Assembly (NCBI GenBank): GCA_031310005.1
Contig: CM062381.1
Coordinates: 248,001 to 312,000, forward strand
Source: Dactylellina haptotyla
Lineage: Eukaryota > Ascomycota > Orbiliomycetes > Orbiliales > Orbiliaceae
Length of the DNA stretch: 64,000 nt
Reading direction: 5' to 3'
Every line of letters starts with the position of its first letter. Within the stretch, counting starts at the first letter, position 1. The notes beneath the pieces were generated by a model. That model made no database searches. It saw only the letters and a program-made list of their open reading frames with translations, and was not told where the DNA came from. A program made the translations under genes and the position numbers. Shown here one piece after another: positions 48,508-59,600 of the stretch.

Positions 48508-49269
48508 TTATCTCATTGATTCCTTTTCGCCGAGTTTTTGTTCTAATAAAACGAGCTTCTTCTCCATGTCTGCAAACTTCTGCTGCATTTCAGCAAATTT
48601 ATTATTTGAACGCTCAACTTGCTTTAGAAGTCTGGCTGGTCGAATAACAGGCGATTTATTCACATCGAAAGGTACCTGTTTGACTTCCTTCGTAGATGGG
48701 ATACGGTCATCCGGTCTTGTCTTTATATCCATTCCACCAAATTTACTTTCCATCGATTCTAGCTTAGCTCGCTGTTCGGGTGTGAGAGCGTCCGCGTCGT
48801 CGATATACGACTTGAAAGCCATCCTCTTTTCCAATCCTGCAAGTCTCTCTTCCATCGCGGCGAACTTAGCTTCTTGTTCAGGTGAGATGGCGTAGGTGTA
48901 AGATCTGAATGATATTCGCTTTTCCAAACCTGCGAACTTTGCCTCCATAGCGGCAAGTTTCTTTTCCTGTTCGGGCGAGAGGGTGTCTTTATCCCCTTTG
49001 AATGTCATATGCTTGCTCAATCCGGCCATTGCAGGCTTTTTCTCCAAATTTGCAGGCTTAGCCTCCTGTCTGGACCATCCAGGTCCTTTCATTTTGCCCT
49101 CCACCTGGGCGAGTTTCGCTTCTTGCTCAGGAGTTAAGGCATTCGTTGATGATCTAAAGGTCATTCTCTTTTCCAGTCCCTCAATTCTTCCCTCCACCGC
49201 AGTAGGAGGTGCGGCTAGGACGGAAGAGTTGAGTAAGGAAATGGCAAGGACTGTAGCACTGAACTTCAT
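48508..49269 (-). CDS. secreted repeat protein with LEKR processing-like sites
   Basis: Single exon, 253 residues. A signal peptide is evident (MKFSATVLAISLLNSSVLA, then APPTAVEG). Four diverged repeats follow with the pattern GLEKR-[MI]-x-F-[RK]-...-[LI]-[ST]-P-E-Q-x-x-K-[LF]-...-E. They start near residues 31, 83, 114 and 145. Dibasic KR lies at 34-35, 117-118 and 148-149; the second repeat has KH instead. The C-terminus is a coiled-coil-like helix (NNKFAEMQQKFADMEKKL). Secreted fungal proteins with Kex2-cleavable repeats include pheromone, repellent-like and RiPP precursors. Here LEKR also fits a helical heptad, so KR may be structural. No cysteine is present in the mature part. Function unknown. 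Confidence 0.75.
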   Translation of the reverse strand: MKFSATVLAISLLNSSVLAAPPTAVEGRIEGLEKRMTFRSSTNALTPEQEAKLAQVEGKMKGPGWSRQEAKPANLEKKPAMAGLSKHMTFKGDKDTLSPEQEKKLAAMEAKFAGLEKRISFRSYTYAISPEQEAKFAAMEERLAGLEKRMAFKSYIDDADALTPEQRAKLESMESKFGGMDIKTRPDDRIPSTKEVKQVPFDVNKSPVIRPARLLKQVERSNNKFAEMQQKFADMEKKLVLLEQKLGEKESMR

Positions 49270-50402
49270 CGTGATATAAACGAATATTTTGTTTATTGGG
49301 GTATATCGATTCTATGTGTAGATTAAGTTTATGCGGATTCGATCTGCTGGCGTCGAAGCCATACATAAATCTGTATTATCTCCTTCAAATTTAGTAAAAA
49401 GTAAGATATATTTAAATTTGCTGAAGGTTTGCGATAAGAGTATGAACACGTAAGAAAAAGACTAGGCCAGCTAGGAGTTTGGAAGTTGTGGTTGATAGTA
49501 GAATGCGGATGAATTGCAGGTGCACCTATTCTGGTGATCAACATTGCTATTTAAGAATTATGTAAACTGTCACTAAATCTCGAAGGCCATATGATCTGAA
49601 CCAGATCCTACCAACAAAAGGGGTGGAAATGCCAGGTCTTTTCGACATATGATACAACAGCTGTCTCACAAGGGGTCGCACATTTAAAACTGCTTATATT
49701 TACCAAAGTTAAATTCCGGATCGTGCATTAAACTAGTCCTTTTGATGCTTCGTGTTACTTTATAAGCAAGTAATGCAAGAGCGGGAAGAGGCTATGACGT
49801 CCAGAATGAGAGTAATGGTTAGTAGCCCTCCTGACAAATGTGGCGTGTTATTTCGGATTGGGGTTCCGGAATGACCGAACGACTGATATAGAGGTCCACC
49901 AAGAATATAGGGAGAAAGGCCTCTCTTGCTATAGCTCCACGTTTTGGCTCGTGCTAGTTCTAGAGGGAATAGTGCGGGGACGGGTGGTACAACCTTAATT
50001 TGCAGCTAACGATATAACTCGGCTTGAGTAACTGTTTAGTTTGATCAAATTCTCCGAAAACTGACGCATGATATTCTAATATTTCTTCTTTTCGAACTTG
50101 AAGTTTGCAGAGCGCATAGTGTCCTGAAATATAGACAAGTATAATAAAACTATAATAACAGAAAGGTTGGGACAGCAAAATACCAGTAAACCTTCCAAGT
50201 TAGTTTGTTTATGCGTTCCTATATTTTGAAGAACCAATCTCTCACTTCTGCTCTACAACATGGAGCTCCTCTCCTGGCCTGGTAGGTTCCGATGTCACAG
50301 GATACTGTTCTAGAAGCTATTTCTAACAACAGTTTGATGTAGGATTTCTGCAGTAATGACACAATCTCCAAATGGACCTGACCGGAGACCTTTACTAGTG
50401 AT
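49270..50402. other. intergenic region
   Basis: AT-rich promoter region of the secreted repeat gene and an upstream stretch for the hypothetical gene that follows. An ATG at 50261 (MELLSWP) followed by a GTAGGT donor could be a 5' exon of that gene, but I could not close a model. No repeat or RNA gene seen. Confidence 0.4.
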
Positions 50403-51369
50403 GTGGAGGTATTGCCAATGGGTGGGATCTTGGAGATATCAACCGAAACCTCTCCTCAAAAATTCAAAATGGCTACAACTTCTTCTAAGACTGACAACTT
50501 CCATCACATTCTAGCAACGGTTAGTAACAGCTCACGTTTAAATTGCTTCAAAGCTGTCGACTACGCGGGCAATTCGTCGGAACTGGTAGATGACAGCCTA
50601 AACCATAGGAGCATCATGGATTCCAATGAGGATGCCATTTTCAGCTCTGAAGTTGGATTGACGCCCGAAAATAGTTCACTGTTAGCCGCCAATACACGCC
50701 AGGTAAACATTCGCCTCAAATATCCCAAAACTGTCCCGTTCTGCCGTCGCACTGTAATCGACCATGCCTTATTCTTTCCCGTACCGTTTACGGATGGAGA
50801 TGTCTCAGCAGCAATTGAAGAACTAGTCGACACTATAAATTTCAATACATTGACGGATCATTCTTTGTTGTATGGGTACGTTGCAATTGTTCTCGCCCCA
50901 GTCTCGAATCCAAACCAAAACACAACAGTTCTCGCCCCTCTCTTCTTCGTTTTTTAGGACTGTGAAAGGTGACCGCGATTTCTCTGAGAGTTCTTAGTAC
51001 CGAGTCTCATCACCAACAGCATGGGAATACTCCTTCGTATTCCGTCGTCCAAGCAATCTCTCCTGGGTCCAACAACTCACTTCCACGCACAAACCAGTTT
51101 GGATCGTTATAAAGCTGCATGAGCCTATGGTGGAAAGTTTTATGAGCTCCCTACCGACGCCTATACAATCTTCATTTATGGTCCTCGGAGGCGGGCTTAT
51201 TTTGGGTATAGCTCCAAGGGAAGAGGTTCCAAAGCAAGCACTACTTGCTCTAATCATTCTGATTTTGGTGGATATCTTAATTCATGGATTGTTTGGGCTC
51301 ATTAATTATATGGTTCGCGGGCGCGGGCGCCAAGAGACACTCTCGAGATATCGTCATATGATCATATGA
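50403..51369 (+). CDS. hypothetical gene, exon boundaries uncertain, C-terminal membrane segment
   Basis: Two long plus-strand frames lie close together. The first runs 50403-50957 and has a plausible soluble sequence (FSSEVGLTPENSSLLA, then KYPKTVPFCRRTVIDHALFF and VSAAIEELVDTINFN). The second is open from about 50998 to the stop at 51369 and contains VWIVIKLHEPMVESF, then LGGGLILGIAPREEVPKQ and one strong membrane segment (ALLALIILILVDILIHGLF) before a basic tail (RGRGRQETLSRYR). Splicing from a weak donor at 50901 to the TAG at 50997 would join them in phase 0, giving one membrane-anchored protein. The donor GTCTCG is poor, so this is tentative. The start may be 50403, 50469 or an upstream exon. 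No family recognised. Confidence 0.4.
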
Positions 51370-51669
51370 GTTTTTCTTCCATTGAGTATCCAACAATTGC
51401 TGGTCAAAATCGACTGTTTAGAAGAGCTGAAATCCGGCCAATAAATTTTGGAGATCAATAGGATTGCGTTAGGTCCGCTTTTCATATTGAAATTCTTTTG
51501 AATAGTCCACATTTTCTGAAATCTCACGTATGAAAATTACATGCAATTAACGGGGCCTAATATCCTTGAACGATGGAATCATTTTACAAACGCAGTCGAT
51601 GATTTATGGGCACGATAATTTAATTTCAATAGCCAAAACTATTACACCAGAGAGCGATAATTGAAAGCC
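51370..51669. other. convergent intergenic region
   Basis: AT-rich 3' regions of the hypothetical gene (plus) and the FAD oxidase gene (minus). Nothing else seen. Confidence 0.6.
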
Positions 51670-53529
51670 TTAAAATCCTAGATCATCCAGGCCAAAAATG
51701 CTTCCTGCTGTGGCAGTCTTGAAACCAACGTCGATACCCTTCGCTGGTGGAAGTGTATACGAATCCCAAGCTTTCGTAGCTATGGCATCTACCGTCTCCT
51801 TGTAACTAGGAGGTGGGTCCATGGCAGCAGCCTCCTCGTGCTTGGTCTCCGCTAGGTTCTCCGGATCGATTTCCTTAACCTCCACCGCTACTGACATTGA
51901 CATGTTTGCGGCCCTTCTGTATACGTTGGCGCTTTCCATGCTTGCAGCTGCAGTAGGTGCTTCTTCTTGTTGGTTGATGCCCACGGGAAGCCTGACACCG
52001 TGGTGCCATTTGAAAAAGTTAGTCGGATCCCAGCTTCCTTTGATCTGTTGTAACTTCAGATGATTATTGCCGTAGTAAGCTTGCTCATGACTATCCTCGG
52101 TCATATCCCCATCTGGGAAGTTGATGAATACGGCCTTCTTTGCCATAGAAAAGTGTCTCAATTTATTGGCGAACTTTTGAAGGAATCCCTTCATCTCCAA
52201 TTCGAGGTATTTGCCTTCCCACTGGATCATGATATACGCGTGATAATCTCCACCACGCCACCTGTATGCGGTTTCGTGTCGCTTCTTTTCATTTGAGTAG
52301 CCACCGGAATGTATCCAGGTAACTTGAAGGGTGGCAGTCTCTCCCTTAAACTCTCCTTTGAAAAATCCCATCTCCTTGTGAATTATATCCGTGATTTCTT
52401 TGATCTTTTCGATCTTTTGCCTGAATATGAAAGAGGTATAGATAGCATAGGTCTTGACATCAGGGAGAGATTTGATTATCTCTTCTTTCCATTGGGACAC
52501 TAGAGTTTCGTGAAGGAAGCGGGAGGACGATTCTTCAAGACAACGTCTTTGCAATTGTGGCTTCACAACTTCATGAGTGATATTGTCTTGGATCATGGTG
52601 TTGAATTCTCCCTTTTTGCCGTCAAAGTAAACCAGGAATCTGATCTTGAAATCTTTCCCAAGTTCGCAAACCCAGGATGTATCAATCGTCGCACCGTTAG
52701 GCCATGCGGTATTATAAAATTTATTCATGGTGTCCAGGAAGATGGAAGATCCGTCTTCTTTCTCCTTAAAATCGGCCTCCGTGGGCGGCCACTCATACCT
52801 CCCAGCAACGACGCGACCTTCTTTATCAGCTAACTTCTCGATCCGAAGCTTCATCTTGACAACGACACCAAAGTTGCCGCCACCGGCACCGCACAGCGCC
52901 CAGAAGAGTTTGCCATTCTCTGAATCCTTCGGATCGCTTTCCTTGACCGTGAGAATGGTACCATCAGCGGTAACAATCCTCGCCTCAATCAAAGTGTCGC
53001 AGCCCATACCGAAGCTTCTAGTGAACGGGCCAAGACCACCACCCAAGATGAAGCCACTGACACCAACAGTAGGACACCGGCCACCGTTGATTATATATCC
53101 ATCGTGACGGCCGTTAACAAGATGCTTGTATGCATGGCCCCAAAGCGCGCCACCTCCAACGGTAGCGGTCATAGAGTTGATGTCTACTGTGACTTTTTTC
53201 ATCCTGCGAAGATCAAGTGAGATACCTTTCTCAGTGGTAGAGAAACCGGCGTAAGAATGCCCTCCGTTCTTGATAATTATGGGGACCCTGTAGTCCTCTG
53301 AATTCGCGGCCATCACAACCGTTTGGACGTCGAGTTCATTCCGGGGTATGACAACGCAATCTGGCCGCGAGAAGCGGTAGAGGAGATTGGAGGTTGCCAC
53401 GGAAAGTTCGTACTCTTCATCGCCGGCGACAAAGACGGGGATGTCTTCGTCTCTTAAGTGGGCGATTAGTTTTTGCATCTTTACGGGATCAACTTGATCC
53501 TTCCCCGGGGGAGGGCTAGTTGCCGACAT
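51670..53529 (-). CDS. FAD-linked oxidase, berberine-bridge-enzyme type
   Basis: Intronless, 619 residues. The FAD-binding type 4 domain is clear: PRNELDVQTVVMAAN, NGGHSYAGFS with His91, VGGGALWGHAYKHL, then GRCPTVGVSGFILGGGLG with Cys152, and WALCGAGGGNFGVVV. The His/Cys pair is the signature of bicovalent FAD attachment in BBE-like oxidases. The BBE C-terminal motif YYGNNHLKLQQIKGSWDPTNFF is present at about residues 488-509. Two features are odd. No N-terminal signal peptide is seen (MSATSPPPGKDQV), unlike most secreted BBE-like enzymes. About 85 residues also follow the BBE motif (...DPPPSYKETVDAIATKAWDSYTLPP). These oxidases commonly serve secondary metabolism, oxidising alcohols or forming rings; the substrate is unknown. 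Confidence 0.9.
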   Translation of the reverse strand: MSATSPPPGKDQVDPVKMQKLIAHLRDEDIPVFVAGDEEYELSVATSNLLYRFSRPDCVVIPRNELDVQTVVMAANSEDYRVPIIIKNGGHSYAGFSTTEKGISLDLRRMKKVTVDINSMTATVGGGALWGHAYKHLVNGRHDGYIINGGRCPTVGVSGFILGGGLGPFTRSFGMGCDTLIEARIVTADGTILTVKESDPKDSENGKLFWALCGAGGGNFGVVVKMKLRIEKLADKEGRVVAGRYEWPPTEADFKEKEDGSSIFLDTMNKFYNTAWPNGATIDTSWVCELGKDFKIRFLVYFDGKKGEFNTMIQDNITHEVVKPQLQRRCLEESSSRFLHETLVSQWKEEIIKSLPDVKTYAIYTSFIFRQKIEKIKEITDIIHKEMGFFKGEFKGETATLQVTWIHSGGYSNEKKRHETAYRWRGGDYHAYIMIQWEGKYLELEMKGFLQKFANKLRHFSMAKKAVFINFPDGDMTEDSHEQAYYGNNHLKLQQIKGSWDPTNFFKWHHGVRLPVGINQQEEAPTAAASMESANVYRRAANMSMSVAVEVKEIDPENLAETKHEEAAAMDPPPSYKETVDAIATKAWDSYTLPPAKGIDVGFKTATAGSIFGLDDLGF

Positions 53530-55294
53530 CTTGTAAATGTTGACACAGAAAATACGAATATTGATATTTTATATATAAATGAAGTTGGTTTCAGTATGAA
53601 GGGTTGGTGAGCTTTCAAAGACCTCTTCTCCACCAATTGATGGGCCAATCTAGGCGGTATTTATACTCTCGCATGCTCGGATTCAGCGACGGTTATTGCG
53701 GGTCTAGACACTCAATTGTGGATGCATCGGTGTCGCATTCGGCCCTTCGATGGCTTATAACGTGCAGAAATAAGACTTTCGGGACGCAAGAGAGCGTCCC
53801 GCAATGCGGTTCAGCCCCAGCGCACATCGGAAACGGGTCAACACGGCGACTGGTCGGCCAATTAGCTACGGAGTTTTCTGGCAGGCTAGCCGTTTAGAGG
53901 TTAAACTGTAGGGAACGCCAGCTGAACGAAAAGCTGGAGTTCGACCCCGCTCGTGTTGTCGTGCGTGTTCATAATGCCGGAAAGTGGGATGATACATGTG
54001 ACTAAATATGTGGCAACTTGTTTTGTAGCGGCAAATGTAGCCAAAAATGTTGAAGATAATGCCGATTGAGTTTTTGGAGAAAAGAAGTGCGGGTATAGAT
54101 CACTAAATATTTATTTATGTGTAGAGGACTTATATCGCGGGTTCAAATGGAGTGGATATCTAGATATGTTTGTTTTAGTACTAGCTCGAAAGCTTTGAAA
54201 GCACAGCATGCTGACCAAAAATAACTCCGTTTGGTATTTGAAAGTTTGCCGCTAGCTATGATCAAGCTTTCTTTCGAAGACTGCAAAACAGAGTTACCAA
54301 GGTATCTTGTTTACGCTATGGAAGGAACTACATCATGTTAATATGGCCTCAGTTGAATTGAATTGACACACTGTAGATATGCGTATTGAATTGTGGGTAG
54401 TTGAATTTGTCTAGACCACGGTCCGCGAACAACACAACCCGATCTAGTGTGTTATTATTATAAAGGGTAATCATGACGTTTAGCCTCTCTCCGCGCGCAG
54501 TCATGACACCATTGACTGGATGGGATATCCGATCGCGATTGGAGAAACCCATTCGCGCCGGATCGTAAACGGGTTAGCGAGTTCGGGGCTATCCGTGGGT
54601 GACTACGATTAAGGCGTACCCCTGGCATCAAACGCGCTCCACGATTCTCTCTTGACCGATTCACGATTGAGGTTTCTAATGCCTAATAGCAGTAGTCGAT
54701 AATCAATGGTACCTAAGGGCTAAGCTAGGATGTGCCCGGGGTTCGATACGTCCACGATTGGAAATAGTCCGTTTCCAGGGATCCGTGAAACGAGATCGAG
54801 CCGATTGCCATATCTAAATCAACCTTTGATCAGGCTGAGTCATCATAGGTCTCTGCATCTGGATAATTCGATCTCGCGAATATGAACTCGATTCGAACGA
54901 TTTCGGAGAGTTCCACGATCCAATTGACGCTCGCGGCCATAAGATATCGCGTGAGATCGCGTGAGATCGCGATTCCGTGGTTTTGCGAACCACGTAGCAC
55001 CGATCCTGGGGATCTCGACTGGGTATGGCTAGAAGGTCAACAAGCTATACTGGGTCATGATATCATAGAGTCGGAATCAGAGAATGACGGAGGACAGACG
55101 TCGTTGATAGAGATTCGAATTGAAGGTGGGAGGATCAAGTGAATCCGTGAAGCCAACCGAATATAAATAGACGGCCAAATCGCTTTGGAAATCCATCTTT
55201 TTTTCATTATCCACAGCGATACAACAATACCAACCGAATAAATCAATATACCATATATAAAATCTTCAGAATCTTTTCAATCAAGCTTAAAGCA
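53530..55294. other. intergenic region
   Basis: Promoter of the FAD oxidase gene at the left. The right half (54400-55200) is rich in gatcg/cgatt words, with a 10-bp tandem gtgagatcgc at 54951-54970. A frame of 86 codons at 54882-55142 has no recognisable content. No tRNA found despite a GTTCGA-type word near 53940. Confidence 0.45.
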
Positions 55295-55679
55295 ATGTCT
55301 TCGAACACATACAAGCCAACTGAGCACGGTGGTTTGAAGGAGGACGGTAAGCTATTCCTGTAGAGAATACGTTGTATAAGTTCCATGAAACTCACGAAAT
55401 TTGATGAATACAGGAACCCCAGATAAGCGTGTCAATTCCGAGCACGGATTTGGCGGACAAGATCGCGAACAAGTGTCTGAGATTGGTCGCAAGGGCGGCC
55501 AGACCCAGCCAGACGATATCTACAAGCCATCCGAGCACGGCGGGCTGAAGAAGGACGGAACGGAAGACCAGCGCACCCGTTCTGACCACGGGTTCGGGAG
55601 TCGCCCAAAAGAAGAGGTGCAGGAGATAGCTCGCAAGGGAGGACAGGCCCGTGGAGGCCAACAGGACGAAGATGATTAG
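55295..55679 (+). CDS. KGG-motif stress/conidiation protein with internal duplication (con-10-like)
   Basis: Two exons, 55295-55346 and 55414-55679, join in frame over a 67-nt intron (GTAAGC...ACAG) to 105 residues. The protein is very hydrophilic and consists of two ~47-residue copies: YKPTEHGGLKEDG...SEHGFG...VSEIGRKGGQ, then YKPSEHGGLKKDG...SDHGFG...VQEIARKGGQ. The KGG motif (GRKGGQ, ARKGGQ) defines the small stress-induced group that includes Neurospora con-10 and bacterial general stress proteins. Members act as hydrophilin-like protectants expressed in conidia and under stress, by unclear mechanism. Doubling of the unit within one gene explains its length relative to single-unit relatives. 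Confidence 0.85.
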
Positions 55680-56638
55680 GGTAATATATTTACCGGGGAC
55701 ATGATTGGCAGCTCGCAAGGCGCATTCTGGTGGGCGGGTCTGATGGAGTGGCTGCGTAGACACATTACCACATAGGAGTCAATTGATTAATAATATATTA
55801 TGGTCCTATAATGTTATAACTCATCAAGTCACCTGTATTTGGTAGCTGCAAGTTCAATTGAAACAGTTGACCGAATGGCAAATTGGCATCAAAGTGCTGA
55901 AATTAGGCTTGTTGCGTTTGTGATACCTGTAGCCCGCTAAGTGAACATGCAATCTAGCGTAACAACGATACGCACGCCCGTGACGTTGGCCAGAGTGTGC
56001 AGTCTAATTTAATACCAGAATGCCGCACCGTTCAATTGGAATGACTCCTGGCTGATATTTTAAGAATCGAATGTGAAGAGCAATTCGGAAATGAATTTGT
56101 AAAAATGTGTTGCTGATGACGCGGGCAGCCAAATTCGGCACGGGCAGCTCGAGTTGGAAGCCGGCAAGCTGGGCATCAGATCAGACGGAGCCGCGCCGTG
56201 GTTTCAGGCTGAAGCACAAGCACCGCTCCGCCGGACTGACTAACTGCCATCGCCAGATTCAAAATAAGTATTATCTTGTAAACGTATTCGGCCTTGCGAG
56301 GTTATTATTTCCAGCTGTGGCGGAATCTTGAGCTTGCGTAACACAACCTCATCAAACTCGCTCGCCCGCCGACGGATTCGATTGGGCGTAGCGTTACCGT
56401 TTTGGCCGGCGCACAAGACACCACCTGGCGAGTTAACCTCCTCGCCCTCATCCTCAACCTCGCCCAGCTATCACCACCACCTCAATCCTCCTCCTCGAAA
56501 CTACGAGCACCCCGGCCGCCGTCGTGCATGTTACCGGGTCTGTTGCCGTTGCCGCTGCTGCCGACTATCTAGGTGCTGGCCACGCTTCCCTCAGCTCATC
56601 TTTATACACCACACGGAACCAGCGGGTCTGCCCCCTTG
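55680..56638. other. intergenic region and SEC7 leader
   Basis: 3' region of the KGG gene and promoter/leader of SEC7, becoming GC- and CT-rich after about 56330. An in-frame ATG at 56573 would add 22 residues to SEC7. Confidence 0.5.
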
Positions 56639-59600
56639 ATGGCGAACCCAGAGGACAAGCCAGCTCTCCCAGAGGGCGAGAGCATCGCCATTCCCATTGA
56701 AAACGCCCCTCCCGAGAAGGACGATGACCTGGAGATCATAGAGCACCGCGATGGGGCGTCGGATGACGGAGAGGAGCGCGAGAGCATCAACGACGAGCCC
56801 GCAAATGGCCATGTCCCCGAAGACGAGCTTGCCGACAAGGAGGCATCTATCTCACCTCCTGCTGGCCCCGAAGATGTTGCAGTCGCCCTAACGACTGATT
56901 CGACGACCGAGCTCCCAAATCCCCCGACGAGCGAGGATCCTCCCTTACCACCCGTCGTTGTTGAGGTGCAGGAGGTGGAAGAGGAGAATGAGCGAGATGT
57001 TCCACACACAGATGTCGACGAAACCGTCACCGCATCTGGCGAGCTGGCAGAACCCACATCGCAGCCTACCGGACTGGGCATCGAAGGAAGCCATCCTCCT
57101 GAAGATAACGTAGATGCTGAAGGCGAACGCGTAGCCCCCATATCCGAGGTCCCTTCGAGTCCGACTCCCCAAATCATCACGACCTCCTCGGAACCATCAT
57201 CCCAACCCTCATCCCCCTCCGCTCGACCCACATCCTCCTCTTCATCGATACCACCACGTCCTTCGAACCCTACCCCTCAGCATGCGGAACCCGTCCGTTA
57301 CCATCTCCCAAACACCGTCTTCATCGTCCAGACTCTCGAAACAATTGCCGCCAGCCGTGATGCCAGAAGACGCGCTGACCTCGCCGAGGCTACCCGCCGC
57401 GCCCTCGAAGCGCTGCGAGATATGGTCCCAGACGCTCCTGATCCGGAGATAGTCTTCGAGCCCTTGCGACTGGCATGTATGACGCACACCACTACTCTCA
57501 CTGTTACATCCCTTGACAGCATCGACAAGCTCATCTCATATGGTTATTTCACCACAACGCCGTCTTCCACCACCACGACCCCCCTTATCGAACGTGCCAT
57601 CGATACCATAGCAGGATGTTTTATCGGCGATGTCACCGACGACAAGGTTCAAATGCAGATCATCAAAGCTCTGCTCTCCGCAGTGCTCAACGACAAGTTT
57701 GTAGTCCACGGTGCCGGTCTTCTCAAATCCATCCGACAGGTCTACAACATCTTCCTCCTCAGTCGAAACGCGACAAATCAAACAGTAGCGCAAGGTGCGC
57801 TCACACAAATGGTTAACTCCGTGTTTGAGAGAATGAAGACCAGGATTGTAGCTAGAGAAGCGCGCGCGGAACTTGGAGGGATGCAAGATACGGGTGGCAG
57901 CTCGGTCACCATAAATGCCCCTCCGAGTACAGCTGGCGGAGACGAAGGAGATGAGGAGAGCACAGCATCCGGAGAAGCACCAACCTCGGCTGGGTCGCCC
58001 GCCCCACCAGGCGAGAAAATCACCCTCCAGAGTTTCGAACATAGGAAAAGCTTCGATGATGAGAAAATCATGGATAATGCACCGACGACGATAACTATGC
58101 GGCCGCATAGTAGTAATGGCGTGCCTGGAAGCCAGATAGAGATCCACCCCGAGGGTTCCCAGCAATCTCAGTATGAAGCCGAGGACGAAGTTTTCACCAA
58201 AGATATCTTCCTGGTCTTCAGAGCTATGTGCAAGCTATCGATTAAAGTCTTGCCCCCGGAACAGATCGCGGATCTCAAGTGCCACGGTATGAGGAGTAAG
58301 CTACTATCGCTACATCTAATCCTTACTCTTCTTAAACAACATGCCCTCGTTTTCACAAATCCTTCGGTCACAATCCGAGGGAGTGGCACAGAGCAGCCGA
58401 CCCAATTCGTGCAGGCCATAAAACAGTATCTCTGCCTCTCCCTGAGTAGAAATGCCGCCAGCGCGGTGCCCTGGGTTTTTGAAATCTGTAGCGAGATCTT
58501 CTGGCTCGTCGTGCGGGATATGAGAAGTACTCTCAAGGTAATATCTCCAAAAATTGACGTATATGATTGTGTGGTTGCTGATGCCCGGTATAGAAAGAAC
58601 TCGAGGTCTTTATGAAGGAAATATATCTTGCGATTCTTGAAAACAAGAATTCAAACCTCCAACAGAAGCATTCGATCCTCGGACTCTTCGAACGCATATC
58701 GTCGGACCCGAAAGCCCTTGTTGAAATCTACCTTAACTATGACTGTGATAGAACGGCCCTCGATAATCTCTTCCAGCGAATCGCTGAGCACATCGCCAAA
58801 GTCGCAGCATTACCGGTAGGAATGAGCAATATGCAACAGCAGGCTTACATTGATAACCACCCTCGACGTGGGCCGGACGGTCACTATCACCTAATGCACA
58901 TCCCTCCTTCGTTCTCTGTAGCTTCGATCGGAGCTGCTCCGCCAGCAGGTCACCAAACCGAAGGACAATACCCGCAGGAATATATCCTTAAGCGACACAG
59001 TATGGAATGTTTGGTGGAAGCTTTGCGATCTTTAGTATCTTGGGCGCAGAAGGGCATCGAGGCAGCCTCTGTCGAAAATTCACGGGAGTCAGTCGACAAC
59101 CGCGATTCTTTGGATCATACGCCAATCAAAGGACTTAGCGGGCCCGGAACACCACAGCTAGAATTCGAACGTCGCGCTTCTTCGAACACTGAGCTTGCCA
59201 GCCTTGCAATTTCTGATGATCCTAGCCAGTTCGAAAAATCGAAGCTACGCAAGAACGCGCTTACGGAGTGCGTTCGCAAGTTCAACACGAAACCTAAGCA
59301 TGGAATCAAGACATTGGTTGAGCAAGGGTTTATCAAGAGCAAAGAACCCCGCGATATCGCAGAGTTCCTTCTCAGTAATAATGCAATACTCGATAAGGGC
59401 AAAATTGGTGAATATCTCGGCGAAGGTGACCAAGAAAACATTGATATTATGCATTCATTCGTCGATCTCCTCGATTTCAACCGGATGCGCTATGTGGATG
59501 CGCTTCGTCGCTTTTTGCAAACATTCAGATTACCGGGCGAGTCTCAAAAGATCGATCGACTCATGTTGAAGTTCGCCGAACGATATATTTCTGGGAATCC

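Noticed and set aside
53880-53960. tRNA-like B-box word (ggagttcgacccc)
   Set aside because: No matching acceptor stem, anticodon arm or A-box at proper spacing.
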